Made by a program: the position numbers and the translations under genes. A DNA stretch of 64,000 nucleotides, taken from the NCBI GenBank assembly GCA_900551325.1, contig URVM01000013.1, positions 24,452 to 88,451 on the forward strand, in the 5' to 3' direction. The notes beneath the pieces were generated by a model, which did no database searches, was not told where the DNA came from, and saw nothing but the letters and a program-made list of their open reading frames with translations. This DNA comes from an uncultured Eubacteriales bacterium (GTDB taxonomy: Bacteria; Bacillota; Clostridia; Lachnospirales; Cellulosilyticaceae). Shown piece after piece: positions 25,650 through 34,515 of the stretch; positions within the stretch are counted from its first letter, which is position 1, and every line of letters starts with the position of its first letter.

Positions 25650-25822
25650 AGTAAGAATTGCCTTTACTTTTAGAAACAAATATGCTTAAAGATGTTGAAA
25701 AATCAAGAGAAATGTAGTATTATGAAGCATACTAATGTAAAATATAAAATTACATATTCTATACTTATTAAATCATTTATTTTGATTTGTGAAAAAAATA
25801 AATTAAGAAAGAGAGTAATACA

Positions 25823-26377
25823 ATGAAAAAAAGATTATTTCTAGTAGGATCTCCACCAGCAAGTGGAAAAACTTTTGTATCAAAAAAATTAGCAGCTAAA
25901 TTAAACAATCCTGTTTATCTTGATAAAGATACTATCATTCCTCTTTCAATGGCTGCATATAAAGCGGCAAATGAGCCATATAACAGAGACTCAGCATTTT
26001 TCAATACTTACTTAAGAGACCCAGAATATGTTGCTATTCTTGATGTAGCTTTTGAAGCATTAGAATTTAATGATAATGTTATTGTAAATGCACCATTTAC
26101 AAAAGAATTTAACAATGAAACTTATGTTGAAGAGCTTAGAGCTAAACTTGCAAAAATAGATACTGAACTTGTTATGATTTGGGTGTACTGTGACTTAGAA
26201 ACAATTCACCAACGTATGATCGAAAGAGGTTCAGACAGAGATACATGGAAGCTTGAAAACTGGGATGAATATGTAAAAACAAAAGATAATAGCAAACCAA
26301 CTAACAAAGCAGTTGTTGTTATTGAAAATAAGGATGAAGAAAGCGTTGATAGACAACTTCAAGAAGCATTCTTCTAA
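25823..26377 (+). CDS. P-loop kinase-like AAA family protein
   Basis: A 184-residue cytosolic protein with Walker A GSPPASGKT at residues 9-17, a following helix FVSKKLAAKL, YLDKDTII (Asp as in nucleotide and small-molecule kinases), and a lid-type segment HQRMIERGSDRDTWKLENWD. These features place it among the zeta-toxin/nucleoside-kinase-like P-loop proteins that phosphorylate small molecules. No antitoxin gene is adjacent, so a toxin role is not supported. The ATG has a GAAAGAGAG site. Confidence 0.8.
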   Translation: MKKRLFLVGSPPASGKTFVSKKLAAKLNNPVYLDKDTIIPLSMAAYKAANEPYNRDSAFFNTYLRDPEYVAILDVAFEALEFNDNVIVNAPFTKEFNNETYVEELRAKLAKIDTELVMIWVYCDLETIHQRMIERGSDRDTWKLENWDEYVKTKDNSKPTNKAVVVIENKDEESVDRQLQEAFF

Positions 26378-26380
26378 AAC

Positions 26381-26423
26381 ATAAAAAGTGGTACTAGCAT
26401 TAAAAACTAGTACCACTTTTTAT
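26381..26423. terminator. Bidirectional intrinsic terminator
   Basis: A perfect 17-bp stem (26381-26397 with 26407-26423), core GTGGTACTAG/CTAGTACCAC, between convergent genes. Confidence 0.9.
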
Positions 26424-26425
26424 AT

Positions 26426-27148
26426 TTAAAGATAGTGATCTTCCTCTAGTGGAATAGGTAGAAGATTAAGTAATGCCTTTTCTATATGTTTTTTTATAAG
26501 ATGGAATCCAACAATATAAAAAAAGCAAAGGCTTATTGATGCAAAAAGAAGGCCGAACAAGCTATGAGTATAAGTATAGTAGCAAAGGCAAAAATTCATA
26601 AAACCATGAAGTAATGAGGCAAAGGATAATCCAGTAAGAAAATAGCCTATTTTATATGTATTATGTTCTAGATACATAGTATAAAAATACCCTAACATAA
26701 TGCTATAAAATAAGTGACAAGGGGTAGAGACAAAATTACGTAAGAACGCAAGTAATAAGTCTTGATCATAGATAAACACATACAGTAAGTTTTCTATAGC
26801 CGAAAAGATACAAGCTGAAAAAATAAGATAAAAAATGAAGTCTTCTTTGTGCCTTAAATTTTTTAAACCACTAGTGCCTAGATAAACAGCTACAAACTTA
26901 CTTAGTTCCTCCAACGGTGCTACAAGGAAGAAGTTTTCTGTAAAAAGATAGTAAAGTGAGTTTTTAGGAATAAAGGTAGACAACGGTGTTTCCAGATAGT
27001 AACTAATAAGTGCTACAACTATAGTGGCTATAAGTTCATAAAGAAAAATCTTTAAAATAATTTTATCAAAAGGAAGAGTATATTGGCGATTTTTAAATAA
27101 GAGGTAAAGTACAACTAGAATAAAACTAATACTTATAAAATAACTCAA
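26426..27148 (-). CDS. PrsW-family intramembrane metalloprotease
   Basis: An integral membrane protein with about eight helices and the PrsW motifs: APLEELSKF (EExxK), CIFSAIENLLYV (second Glu), a His in STPCHLFYS, and a C-terminal His in LLHGFMNF. In Bacillus subtilis PrsW performs site-1 cleavage of the anti-sigma factor RsiW; other substrates exist. I prefer the TTG at 27148 (240 residues) because GGAGGTGA lies 5 nt before it. The ATG at 27163 would sit upstream of that site. It is divergent from the BlaI/M56 pair. Confidence 0.9.
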   Translation of the reverse strand: MSYFISISFILVVLYLLFKNRQYTLPFDKIILKIFLYELIATIVVALISYYLETPLSTFIPKNSLYYLFTENFFLVAPLEELSKFVAVYLGTSGLKNLRHKEDFIFYLIFSACIFSAIENLLYVFIYDQDLLLAFLRNFVSTPCHLFYSIMLGYFYTMYLEHNTYKIGYFLTGLSFASLLHGFMNFCLCYYTYTHSLFGLLFASISLCFFYIVGFHLIKKHIEKALLNLLPIPLEEDHYL

Positions 27149-27203
27149 GGAAATCACCTCCATTAATCATATCCTAGAGAAAGAAGAAGTATGACTTTTT
27201 AGA

Positions 27204-27241
27204 TAGACTTTTTTGGCAAATAAACTTGCCAAAAAAGTCTA
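27204..27241. repeat. Perfect inverted repeat upstream of the BlaI-type operon
   Basis: A 15-bp perfect stem (27204-27218 with 27227-27241), core TTTTTTGGCA/TGCCAAAAAA. Neither side carries a good T-run, so its role (operator or structure) is open. Confidence 0.55.
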
Positions 27242-27254
27242 TTTCTATTTTCGA

Positions 27255-27298
27255 ACTACAAACGTAGTATAGTAGTATAAAGAACTACAAATGTAGTT
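27255..27298. promoter_or_regulatory. Pair of BlaI/MecI-type operators
   Basis: ACTACAAACGTAGT (27255-27268) and AACTACAAATGTAGTT (27283-27298) are palindromes of the TACA-N-TGTA kind bound by BlaI, MecI and CopY repressors. They sit directly before the regulator gene, and the second ends 5 nt before its ribosome site. Autoregulation by the adjacent repressor is the obvious reading. Confidence 0.85.
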
Positions 27299-27314
27299 TA
27301 GGAGGGGAAAGACA

Positions 27315-27692
27315 ATGATTAGTATTACAGAGTCAGAGTGGAAAGTAATGGAGGTACTTTGGGAGAAGTCACCAGTTTCTCTTAAGGAAATTTTAAATAC
27401 GCTAAAAGCAAAGACACCTTGGTCTACTACAACAGTAAGAACACTTCTTGTAAGGTTGATGGAAAAGGGGGCAGTAGAAGCTGATAAGTCTACTACAAAT
27501 TTTAAATACTACCCTTTGATTGCAAAAGAAGTATGCCAAATACAAGAAACAAGAAATCTTTTAGATAGAGTGTTTAATGGATCTATAGGTGCTTTAGTTT
27601 CTACACTAGTCAAAGAAAGTGATTTAACACAAGAAGATAGGGAAGAATTAATGAATATTATTTCTAAAATGAAAGTAGAAGAGGAGGGATAA
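27315..27692 (+). CDS. BlaI/MecI/CopY-family repressor
   Basis: A 125-residue winged-helix repressor. ITESEWKVMEVLWEKSPVSL opens the domain, WSTTTVRTLLVRLMEKGAV is the recognition helix and wing, and a C-terminal dimerisation helix ends in KMKVEEEG. Family members are cleaved or released when a membrane M56 sensor is activated. The M56 gene starts 1 nt after its stop. Two palindromic operators lie upstream. AGGAGGGG precedes the ATG. Confidence 0.95.
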   Translation: MISITESEWKVMEVLWEKSPVSLKEILNTLKAKTPWSTTTVRTLLVRLMEKGAVEADKSTTNFKYYPLIAKEVCQIQETRNLLDRVFNGSIGALVSTLVKESDLTQEDREELMNIISKMKVEEEG

Positions 27693-27693
27693 T

Positions 27694-29640
27694 ATGAACT
27701 TAGTATTGCAGTGGATACTTGGAAGTAGTGGGACAGCAATACTAATCATAATTTTACGCTACTTTCTACAAAAAAATATTAAAGCAACTTGGGTATATAC
27801 ATTATGGTTAGTACTTTTAATAAGATTACTTTGTCCCTTTATGCCGAGTAGCTCATTAAGTTTTTTAAACCCTATTCAAGGACAGATAGATAATCAAATA
27901 ATAGCTGCTAAGGGAAATGGAGCTATACAAACTTATGACATGATGAAAGAAGAATCATTTACAAGTAATGAAATCCCACCAAGCGGTATAACCAAAGAAA
28001 CAAATAAAATTGAAACTACAAATAAAGAAGGGGAGAAAGAGTTAGTTGAAAATTTAGCTAGTATAAAAACTAGTAATGTACCTAATTTGGCAAATAACTA
28101 TAATACCTTATGGATTAAACAAGTATTAATCTTTATATGGGGAGTAGGAAGTTTAGGAATGTTTTTCTACTATTTAGTAGGATCATACTTACTGTACAAA
28201 AAAGGTGCTAAACTAGAAGAAATTAAAGAGAGTAATGTAATAGCTCTTTATGAAAGATGCAAATTAGAACTTAAATTTCCTCATCCTATTAAATTATGTT
28301 GGGCAGATATACCTATGTCTTATGGTGTTATAAAAAAATACATTATTTTACCAAAAGGCTATAGTAAAGAAACCTTAGAAAATATGATGATGCATGAATT
28401 GATGCACCATAAGAGACAAGATTTACTTATTAATATACTTATAGCTATAAGCTTAATTATTCATTGGTTTAATCCTATCATATGGCTTGCACTATACCTA
28501 ATGAAACAAGACGCTGAACTTGCTTGTGACGAAGGTGTTATAGAAATACTTAAAAATAAAGAAGAATATGCAATGACTTTATTAAAACTATCAGATAGAC
28601 AGCAGGCAACAAGTGTAATGGGAAGTTATATGGGAATAGGAAAAAAACAATTAAAAAGGAGGATTTTAGCTATGAGTAAAATGAAAAAAAGGGGAGTTAT
28701 AGTAGGAAGTTTAATGGTAATTTGTGTAGTTGCAGTAGCCTTAATTTGTCTAACGGGGAGTAAATTAAATAATAAAGAGGTTATAAGTAATAAAAATGAT
28801 GCAATGAGTGGGCAGATACAAGTAGGAACGATTTGGGAAAGTATTAATAAAATTAAATTTGAAAATCCTATTCAGCATGTAGAATTATCACCAGGTGGTA
28901 AAAATGCTTATGTATTTGACGATGAGCCTAGTCTCATAAGTAGTGATAAAAAGGATAAATTTTATATAGTCTCAGAAAATGGATTAATTTCTAAGGATAT
29001 CCTAGGTGTAGTTAAAGAGATTTTAGAAAAGGAACTTTATATAGAAGAAGGAGCTAAATATCGTATCATAGAGCAAAGTTATGGATGGGATAAAGAAATC
29101 TTTAAGATGGCTTTAATAGCTACAGGAGGAGATGGATGGAAAAACTGGACAGCTAAAAGAAGTAATGTATCGCTTACAATAGATCCTAAAAATATAGAAA
29201 ATATAGATATTCAAGTAAGTACGGAGACTGTAGGGAATGAATTTAAATTATCTAAGAAAGAACAAGAAGTTTATGATAAGTATATTCAGACAAAGGATGT
29301 TCAAGTACTAAAGGGGCTTTCATCAATAGAGACAGCTAAAATTATAGAAAACTGTATCAAGGAAGGGAAGGGCGAAGAGGCCTATGAACTTCTAATTACC
29401 TCAGCTTCTAAAGAAGAATATGTGTTAGAAAATGAAAGGATCAAATTTATAGATAGTAAAATAAATGAACGACGATATAACAGCCGATATGGTTTACTAG
29501 ATGAGGCAAAAGTTCTTCCAACAGGAAGAGAAGGAAGTGCTATTATACAAGCTGAAGGTATTGCAGGTGATCTTATATATGTATTTGAAATTCGAATGGA
29601 AAAGTTAGATGGTATATGGAGAATGATTGCAGAAGGCTAA
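27694..29640 (+). CDS. BlaR1/MecR1-like M56 membrane peptidase with non-beta-lactam sensor
   Basis: A 648-residue protein. Membrane helices lie near 5-28, 33-55, 145-168, 245-270 and 332-352. The M56 zinc site is MMMHELMHHKR (His234, Glu235, His238) with a downstream DAELACDEG. The extracellular C-terminal part (about 355-648) lacks the penicillin-binding SxxK/SxN/KTG motifs of BlaR1 and MecR1 and ends in a small DUF4829-like segment with QVLKGLSSIETAKIIENCI. A different envelope signal is therefore likely. It would inactivate the BlaI-like repressor encoded 1 nt upstream. Confidence 0.9.
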   Translation: MNLVLQWILGSSGTAILIIILRYFLQKNIKATWVYTLWLVLLIRLLCPFMPSSSLSFLNPIQGQIDNQIIAAKGNGAIQTYDMMKEESFTSNEIPPSGITKETNKIETTNKEGEKELVENLASIKTSNVPNLANNYNTLWIKQVLIFIWGVGSLGMFFYYLVGSYLLYKKGAKLEEIKESNVIALYERCKLELKFPHPIKLCWADIPMSYGVIKKYIILPKGYSKETLENMMMHELMHHKRQDLLINILIAISLIIHWFNPIIWLALYLMKQDAELACDEGVIEILKNKEEYAMTLLKLSDRQQATSVMGSYMGIGKKQLKRRILAMSKMKKRGVIVGSLMVICVVAVALICLTGSKLNNKEVISNKNDAMSGQIQVGTIWESINKIKFENPIQHVELSPGGKNAYVFDDEPSLISSDKKDKFYIVSENGLISKDILGVVKEILEKELYIEEGAKYRIIEQSYGWDKEIFKMALIATGGDGWKNWTAKRSNVSLTIDPKNIENIDIQVSTETVGNEFKLSKKEQEVYDKYIQTKDVQVLKGLSSIETAKIIENCIKEGKGEEAYELLITSASKEEYVLENERIKFIDSKINERRYNSRYGLLDEAKVLPTGREGSAIIQAEGIAGDLIYVFEIRMEKLDGIWRMIAEG

Positions 29641-29694
29641 GGTGTTGTGAAATATTAAATAGACTGTAGAACTGAATAGTAGTCTTATTTGCAT

Positions 29695-29746
29695 AAAAAA
29701 CCCCTATAAAACTGGTGTAGAACTTCACCAGTTTATAGGGGTTTTT
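29695..29746. terminator. Bidirectional intrinsic terminator
   Basis: A stem of about 21 bp with a 1-nt bulge, core AAAAACCCCTATAAA with TTTATAGGGGTTTTT, between convergent genes. Confidence 0.9.
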
Positions 29747-29817
29747 ATTGATAAAATTTTATAATTATTTAGTAATGCAATAACCTATATCTTTTATAAA
29801 TTGACAGAGGGGAATTA

Positions 29818-30975
29818 TTATAGTGAAAGATTAACACAACGATCACAAGGATCTAGCTTACCACTTTCTTCTATAGTACCACTTAGGATAGTTTTACTTT
29901 GGGCTAGTGCAGAACAATCTTTGGTGCTGTGATAGCTTTTACCTTTTGGAGTCCAGTACACTAATTGAGTGACTGAATCATTTTTTATATTTGGTGAAGC
30001 AGTAGATTGTTTAGTAGAAGTAGTATTGGAATTAGAAGAAGTATTAGTATTAGTATTAGTATCCTTACTTCCACGTTTATAGCTGCCGACTGGACAATCA
30101 GTAGTAAGTCCTTCACCTGTTGAGATGAATACAATATCACCACATTCATCTGAACGATGAACTTCTATATCAGCTTTTTCTAACTTCCTAACAGTTTCGA
30201 GATGAGGATGTCCGTATTTATTGCCATTGCCTACTAGAATAACTGCATATTCAGGATTTACCTTCTTTAAAAAGGCATCTGTTGTGCTGCTATGGGAACC
30301 GTGATGTCCAACTTTAAGTAAATCAACATCTGTCATTTGATCTAAAATTTCTTCTTCTGTTTCAGCCTCTGCATCACCTGTAAAGAGAAGGGTGTCATTG
30401 CCATTTGTAAGACGAAGGACTAAAGACTGGTCATTAGTATTGGAGCCACCATTTGTGTTGAAAACCTCAAAATAACTATTTTGAAGTTTAAACTGTTTAC
30501 CTTCTAAAGGTACACTAGGTTGAAGTCCTTTATCCATAGCTGCATTAATAAACTCTCTATAAGTTTTTGTCTCGGCATCTCCATTTGCTACGAATAAGTA
30601 TTCAATAGGAAAAGTTTTAATTACACTATCTAGACCACCAATATGATCAGCGTGAGGATGGGAAGCAACTACATATTCTAGTTTGGTCACACCTTGAGCT
30701 TGTATATAAGATACTAAATCTTTATCATCATCTACATCACCACCATCAATAAGCATGGCTTTAGCACCATCTTTAACGAGGATACTATCACTATTACCTG
30801 TATCAATAAAATGAATTTCTACATCATTTACCGAGTCATGGACTACTGAAGATGTAGGAGGAATTTGAGAAGGAGATTGAGAGGTAGAGGTATCTTCGTA
30901 AGTACAGCCAGTAAAGAGAAGTACAGCGGCTAAAAGTAATGCGTTAAATTTCAATAATTTTTTTTGTAATTTCAT
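29818..30975 (-). CDS. Extracellular MBL-fold lipoprotein, ComEC C-domain type
   Basis: A 385-residue lipoprotein with lipobox FTGC (Cys24). The metallo-beta-lactamase fold (about 48-290) resembles the ComEC/Rec2 C-terminal domain: FIDTGNSDSILV, SHPHADHIGG (HxHxDH metal site), LLFTGDAEAETE and KVGHHGSHSS. A Ser/Asn/Thr-rich linker (about 305-335) leads to a small C-terminal part with YWTPKGKSYHSTKDCSAL and LDPCDRC, a motif pair often attached to secreted nucleases. The ComEC domain is a nuclease for incoming DNA; a surface nuclease or phosphodiesterase is inferred. AAGGAG precedes the ATG. Confidence 0.88.
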   Translation of the reverse strand: MKLQKKLLKFNALLLAAVLLFTGCTYEDTSTSQSPSQIPPTSSVVHDSVNDVEIHFIDTGNSDSILVKDGAKAMLIDGGDVDDDKDLVSYIQAQGVTKLEYVVASHPHADHIGGLDSVIKTFPIEYLFVANGDAETKTYREFINAAMDKGLQPSVPLEGKQFKLQNSYFEVFNTNGGSNTNDQSLVLRLTNGNDTLLFTGDAEAETEEEILDQMTDVDLLKVGHHGSHSSTTDAFLKKVNPEYAVILVGNGNKYGHPHLETVRKLEKADIEVHRSDECGDIVFISTGEGLTTDCPVGSYKRGSKDTNTNTNTSSNSNTTSTKQSTASPNIKNDSVTQLVYWTPKGKSYHSTKDCSALAQSKTILSGTIEESGKLDPCDRCVNLSL

Positions 30976-31176
30976 TATGCAACTCCTTTATGTCAATAAA
31001 ACTGTACCTTTATCATAACATAAATTTTTTAAGAGAATTAGAAAAGCAAAAATAAATGAGTAGTAAAAATATAAAGCAAGTATTAAAAATAGTATAATTT
31101 TATAAAAATGTTTTTAATAATTAATTAAAAGGTTTATAATAATGCTAAAGAAAAAAGGAGATGAGGGAATGGGGAT

Positions 31177-32490
31177 ATGAGAAAAAGAGTATTACTACCA
31201 ATAATAGGATGTATATGGTTATGTATGAATATATGTCTTTTTGCTAATACGCCTTACATAGAAGCAGAGGGGGCTATATTAATTGAGGGGAAGACTAATA
31301 CTGTATTGTATCAGAAAAACGCCTATACTAAATTTTATCCAGCAAGTATTACTAAGGTTTTAACTGCATTACTAGTAGAGGAATCTTTAAATAAAGAGAC
31401 AATTATAACAAAGTCTGAAGAAAGTGTAAGGGTTGTTCCAGCAGATAGTAGTAGTATAGGACTTAAAGTAGGAGAGCGGTATACGGTCAAAGAGGGGTTA
31501 TATGGATTAATGGCAGGTTCTGATAATTTTATTGCTCATGATTTAGCCAAAGCCTCAAAAGGAAGTATAGGGGCGTTTGCTAAGTGGATGAATGAAGAAG
31601 CTAAGGCCTGTGGTGCTACTAATACACACTTTACAAATCCTCATGGTTATCATGACCCTAACCATTATACAACACCATATGATATGGCCCAAATTGCTAG
31701 AAAGGCTTTTAATAATGCAGAAGTACTAAAAGCAGCTAAGGTAAGCCAATATACTTTCTGCACACAAGGTACAAATAGGTCTTTAGAAATTTATAATAAA
31801 AACAGGCTAATTAAAAAGGGAACACCTTATTATAATCCAAGTGTAGTAGCAGCTAAAACAGGATTTCATGACGATGCTAAGCAAACTTTAGTAGCAAAGG
31901 CTGTTTATGGGGATATGGAACTTATTGCTGTTGTTATGAAAACAGATAGCCCAAAACAATACATAGACATAAATAAACTTTTTCAATATGGACAAGAAAA
32001 CTTCAGTGTAGAAAAGCGGGACGGTACGTTCAAACTCACTAACTTAAGTGCTTCTAGTTGGGCAAGAGAGCTAATGAATATGGCAGTAGAGAGAAAATGG
32101 GTAGTGGAAAAGGGAGAAAATTATCAAAATCCTATTCCAATAGCTGAATTTATTTATATGTTAAACTCAGCACTAACGATAAAGGAGAAAATAAGCCTAG
32201 ATAATGTAAAAGACATCTTAGGAAAACAGGACTTAGACAAGGGGGATTCATTAACTCGTTTAGAAGCAAGTAAAATTGTTCAGGAGTTATTTAGAAAAGA
32301 AGGATGGACTAAACCTATCCAAGCCATAAATCCTTACATACCAGATATACAACATATGACAGTAGAAGATAGAGAGACTATAACATTTATGGTTAGAAGA
32401 CAAATACTAGGGAATAAAGAGGTTCCTTTTAGACCAAGTGAGAAACTAACTTGGCAAGAAGCTGTAGCTATGGTTGTTAGGATGATATAA
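31177..32490 (+). CDS. D-alanyl-D-alanine carboxypeptidase (S11) with SLH-like C-terminus
   Basis: A 437-residue exported enzyme. The signal peptide spans about 1-23. The S11 penicillin-binding domain carries SITK (Ser57, Lys60), SDN in MAGSDNFIA near 115, and KTG in AAKTGFH near 227. DD-carboxypeptidases trim the terminal D-Ala of murein pentapeptides. Instead of the usual amphipathic anchor, the C-terminus (about 290-437) reads as degenerate SLH repeats, including IPDIQHMTVEDRETITFMV and FRPSEKLTWQEAVAM, which suggests retention through wall polymer. The ATG at 31177 is forced, as the upstream ATG runs into TGA. Confidence 0.88.
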   Translation: MRKRVLLPIIGCIWLCMNICLFANTPYIEAEGAILIEGKTNTVLYQKNAYTKFYPASITKVLTALLVEESLNKETIITKSEESVRVVPADSSSIGLKVGERYTVKEGLYGLMAGSDNFIAHDLAKASKGSIGAFAKWMNEEAKACGATNTHFTNPHGYHDPNHYTTPYDMAQIARKAFNNAEVLKAAKVSQYTFCTQGTNRSLEIYNKNRLIKKGTPYYNPSVVAAKTGFHDDAKQTLVAKAVYGDMELIAVVMKTDSPKQYIDINKLFQYGQENFSVEKRDGTFKLTNLSASSWARELMNMAVERKWVVEKGENYQNPIPIAEFIYMLNSALTIKEKISLDNVKDILGKQDLDKGDSLTRLEASKIVQELFRKEGWTKPIQAINPYIPDIQHMTVEDRETITFMVRRQILGNKEVPFRPSEKLTWQEAVAMVVRMI

Positions 32491-32533
32491 AGAGGTGGAG
32501 TTGCACTAAGAAATTAGGCAACTCCACCTCTTT
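32489..32533. terminator. Bidirectional intrinsic terminator
   Basis: A perfect stem of about 16 bp (AAAGAGGTGGAGTTGC with GCAACTCCACCTCTTT) between the DD-carboxypeptidase and the convergent bcp gene. Confidence 0.9.
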
Positions 32534-32543
32534 ATATTAAAGC

Positions 32544-33020
32544 TTATTCATTGCCTAAAAGGCTACATTTTACTGCATCTACATGTCCAGCTACTTTAAC
32601 TTTACGATAAATTTTTATAAGTTTACCTGTTTCATCAATGATGAAGGTACTACGTTCAATACCGATACCTGTACGGCCACACATAGTTTTTTCTTTAAGT
32701 ACATCATAAAGTTTACATACAACTTCATCTTTATCTGAAAGAAGTACAAATGGTAAGTTGTATTTATCAATAAATTTAGCATGAGCAGTAAGTGTGTCAC
32801 GGCTTACGCCTAAAATAACAGTGTTTTCCCCTTTGAAGTGTTCATATTGATCACGAAAAGCTTCTGCTTCTTTTGAACAACCAGGTGTATTATCTTTTGG
32901 ATAAAAGTAAAGAATAACCTTTTTGCCAAGGTAGTCACTAAGTGCATGTGTAGCACCATCTGAACCTGGTAAAGAGAAATTTGGAGCTTGCATACCTTCT
33001 ACTAATTGGATATTTTCCAT
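32544..33020 (-). CDS. bcp: Thioredoxin-dependent peroxiredoxin, Bcp/PrxQ type
   Basis: A 158-residue peroxiredoxin. The peroxidatic Cys48 lies in PKDNTPGCSKEAEAF. The resolving Cys found five residues later in many Bcp proteins is Glu here, and the remaining cysteines (EVVCKL, KTMCGRTG) are distal. This points to a 1-Cys or atypical mechanism. It reduces hydroperoxides with thioredoxin in the cytosol. CGGAGG precedes the ATG on the minus strand. It is divergent from the peroxide-stress gene yaaA, a sensible pairing. Confidence 0.93.
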   Translation of the reverse strand: MENIQLVEGMQAPNFSLPGSDGATHALSDYLGKKVILYFYPKDNTPGCSKEAEAFRDQYEHFKGENTVILGVSRDTLTAHAKFIDKYNLPFVLLSDKDEVVCKLYDVLKEKTMCGRTGIGIERSTFIIDETGKLIKIYRKVKVAGHVDAVKCSLLGNE

Positions 33021-33159
33021 TTTCTAACCTCCGAACAAATATATTTATCTAATAACTATTATTATATAAATCTTTTTGTTTGTAAAGAGGTAAATGGATA
33101 ATATATAATAAATTAAGAATAATTTAGTTATATATTGAAAAGGAATAAAGGAGAAAAAT

Positions 33160-33942
33160 ATGATTACTATTTTATCACCAGCTAAGATATTTAGAGAACT
33201 AAAAGAAGGAGAGGGAAAAGTATATAACCCACTTCAGTTTCATAATGAAAGTCTAGAGCTTATAGAAGCTTTAAAACAATATAATGAAGAAGAATTAGCA
33301 GAACTTATGAAAATGTCAATGGAGCTGGCTAAAATTAATAAAGAAAGGTATAACAACTTTCATAATCTACAAGAAAAAAATGCTTATGAAGCTTTACTCT
33401 ATTTTCATGGAGAGGCTTATAAGGGGATTGAAAGTGAAACCTTAACAGATAAGGCACAGGCGTATATTCATGACCATGTACGTATATTATCTGGTCTATA
33501 TGGAGTGGTAAAACCTTTAGAATGTATTAAACCTTATCGCTTAGAGATGGGGACAAAGTTTAGTAATTCAGTAGGAAAAGATTTATATGCTTTCTGGAAA
33601 GAAAAGTTAACCAAGGTCATGTTAGAAGCTTTAAAAGAAACTACAGGTGAACAGGTACTTGTGAATTTAGCATCTGATGAATATAGTAAAGTAATTGACT
33701 TTAAAAAGATAGAAGCCCATTATCCTGTAGTAAAGATAAGTTTCAAAGAACAAAAGGGTGAGGCGTATAAGGTTGTAGGGATGTATGCCAAAAAGGCTAG
33801 AGGTATGATGGTGCGTTATATAGGAGAATACCAAGTAGATTCTATAGAGGGAATAAAAGCATTTAATCAAGAGGGTTATAGTTTAAATACAGAGCTTTCT
33901 ACACCTAAAAATTTGGTTTTTACAAGAAAATTAGAAAAATAA
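33160..33942 (+). CDS. yaaA: YaaA peroxide-stress protein
   Basis: A 260-residue protein of the YaaA/DUF328 family: MITILSPAKIFRE at the N-terminus, ALLYFHGEAYKGI, ILSGLYGVVKPLECIKPYRLEMG in the middle, and KKARGMMVRY near the end, all family landmarks. In E. coli YaaA lowers free intracellular iron during peroxide stress. AAAGGAG precedes the ATG. It is divergent from bcp with a 139-bp intergenic region. Confidence 0.93.
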   Translation: MITILSPAKIFRELKEGEGKVYNPLQFHNESLELIEALKQYNEEELAELMKMSMELAKINKERYNNFHNLQEKNAYEALLYFHGEAYKGIESETLTDKAQAYIHDHVRILSGLYGVVKPLECIKPYRLEMGTKFSNSVGKDLYAFWKEKLTKVMLEALKETTGEQVLVNLASDEYSKVIDFKKIEAHYPVVKISFKEQKGEAYKVVGMYAKKARGMMVRYIGEYQVDSIEGIKAFNQEGYSLNTELSTPKNLVFTRKLEK

Positions 33943-33964
33943 TTTTTAAAAATTCATAAATTTG

Positions 33965-34000
33965 TTGACTAGTGAGAAAAGATAAATTACAATCTTTATC
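33965..34000 (+). promoter_or_regulatory. Promoter with overlapping inverted repeats before the Rrf2 genes
   Basis: TTGACT (33965-33970), 17 nt, TACAAT (33988-33993). Two overlapping inverted repeats cover the -10: AAAGAT/ATCTTT (33978-33983, 33992-33997) and GATAAA/TTTATC (33981-33986, 33995-34000). These are candidate Rrf2 operators. Confidence 0.65.
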
Positions 34001-34047
34001 ATAAAAGTAGGAAATAAAATGATCCATAGGGGAATGGAGAGGATTTC

Positions 34048-34503
34048 ATGAGGATTTCATCAAAAGGAAAGTATGCAATTGAAGCTATGGTTTATATGGC
34101 ACATCTTTCAAATGGATTTCCCGTACCACTTAAAGTTATTGCGGAAAAAGTAGGAACCACAGAAAATTACTTAGAGCAAATTTTCTTCAAACTTAGAAAA
34201 GCAGATTTATTAGATACTATAAGAGGAGCTAAAGGGGGCTACTTTATTAAATACCCTTTAAAAGATATAAGTGTAGCATGTATTCTTCAAGGCGTAGAAG
34301 AAGACACAACCTTAGTACCTTGCATGAAAAGAGATGATGAATGTACTTGTAATGTAAATAATATATGTACGACCAAGTCTTTATGGAAGGAAGTTCAGTA
34401 TAAAGTGGAAGAAGTCATAAGTCATACTACCCTATTAGAACTTTTAGAAGGGTATTGTCAAATGCTTCAAGAGACATATGGAGATTTAGAATACTATCTT
34501 TAA
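34048..34503 (+). CDS. Rrf2-family regulator with Fe-S-type cysteines (IscR-like)
   Basis: A 151-residue winged-helix regulator. The Rrf2 domain begins MRISSKGKYAIEAMVYMAHL, with a wing segment RGAKGGYFI. Cys92, Cys99, Cys101 and Cys107 lie in PCMKRDDECTCNVNNIC, close in position to the three [2Fe-2S] cysteines of IscR. It could sense Fe-S status, redox state or cysteine supply. GGAGAGG precedes the ATG. A second Rrf2 gene begins 12 nt downstream and metY after it, so sulfur metabolism is the likely target. Confidence 0.9.
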   Translation: MRISSKGKYAIEAMVYMAHLSNGFPVPLKVIAEKVGTTENYLEQIFFKLRKADLLDTIRGAKGGYFIKYPLKDISVACILQGVEEDTTLVPCMKRDDECTCNVNNICTTKSLWKEVQYKVEEVISHTTLLELLEGYCQMLQETYGDLEYYL

Positions 34504-34515
34504 GGGGGACTATAG

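Noticed and set aside
25823..26377. Zeta-toxin of a toxin-antitoxin pair
   Set aside because: The P-loop kinase fold fits, but no small antitoxin gene is adjacent and the flanking genes are independent units with terminators.
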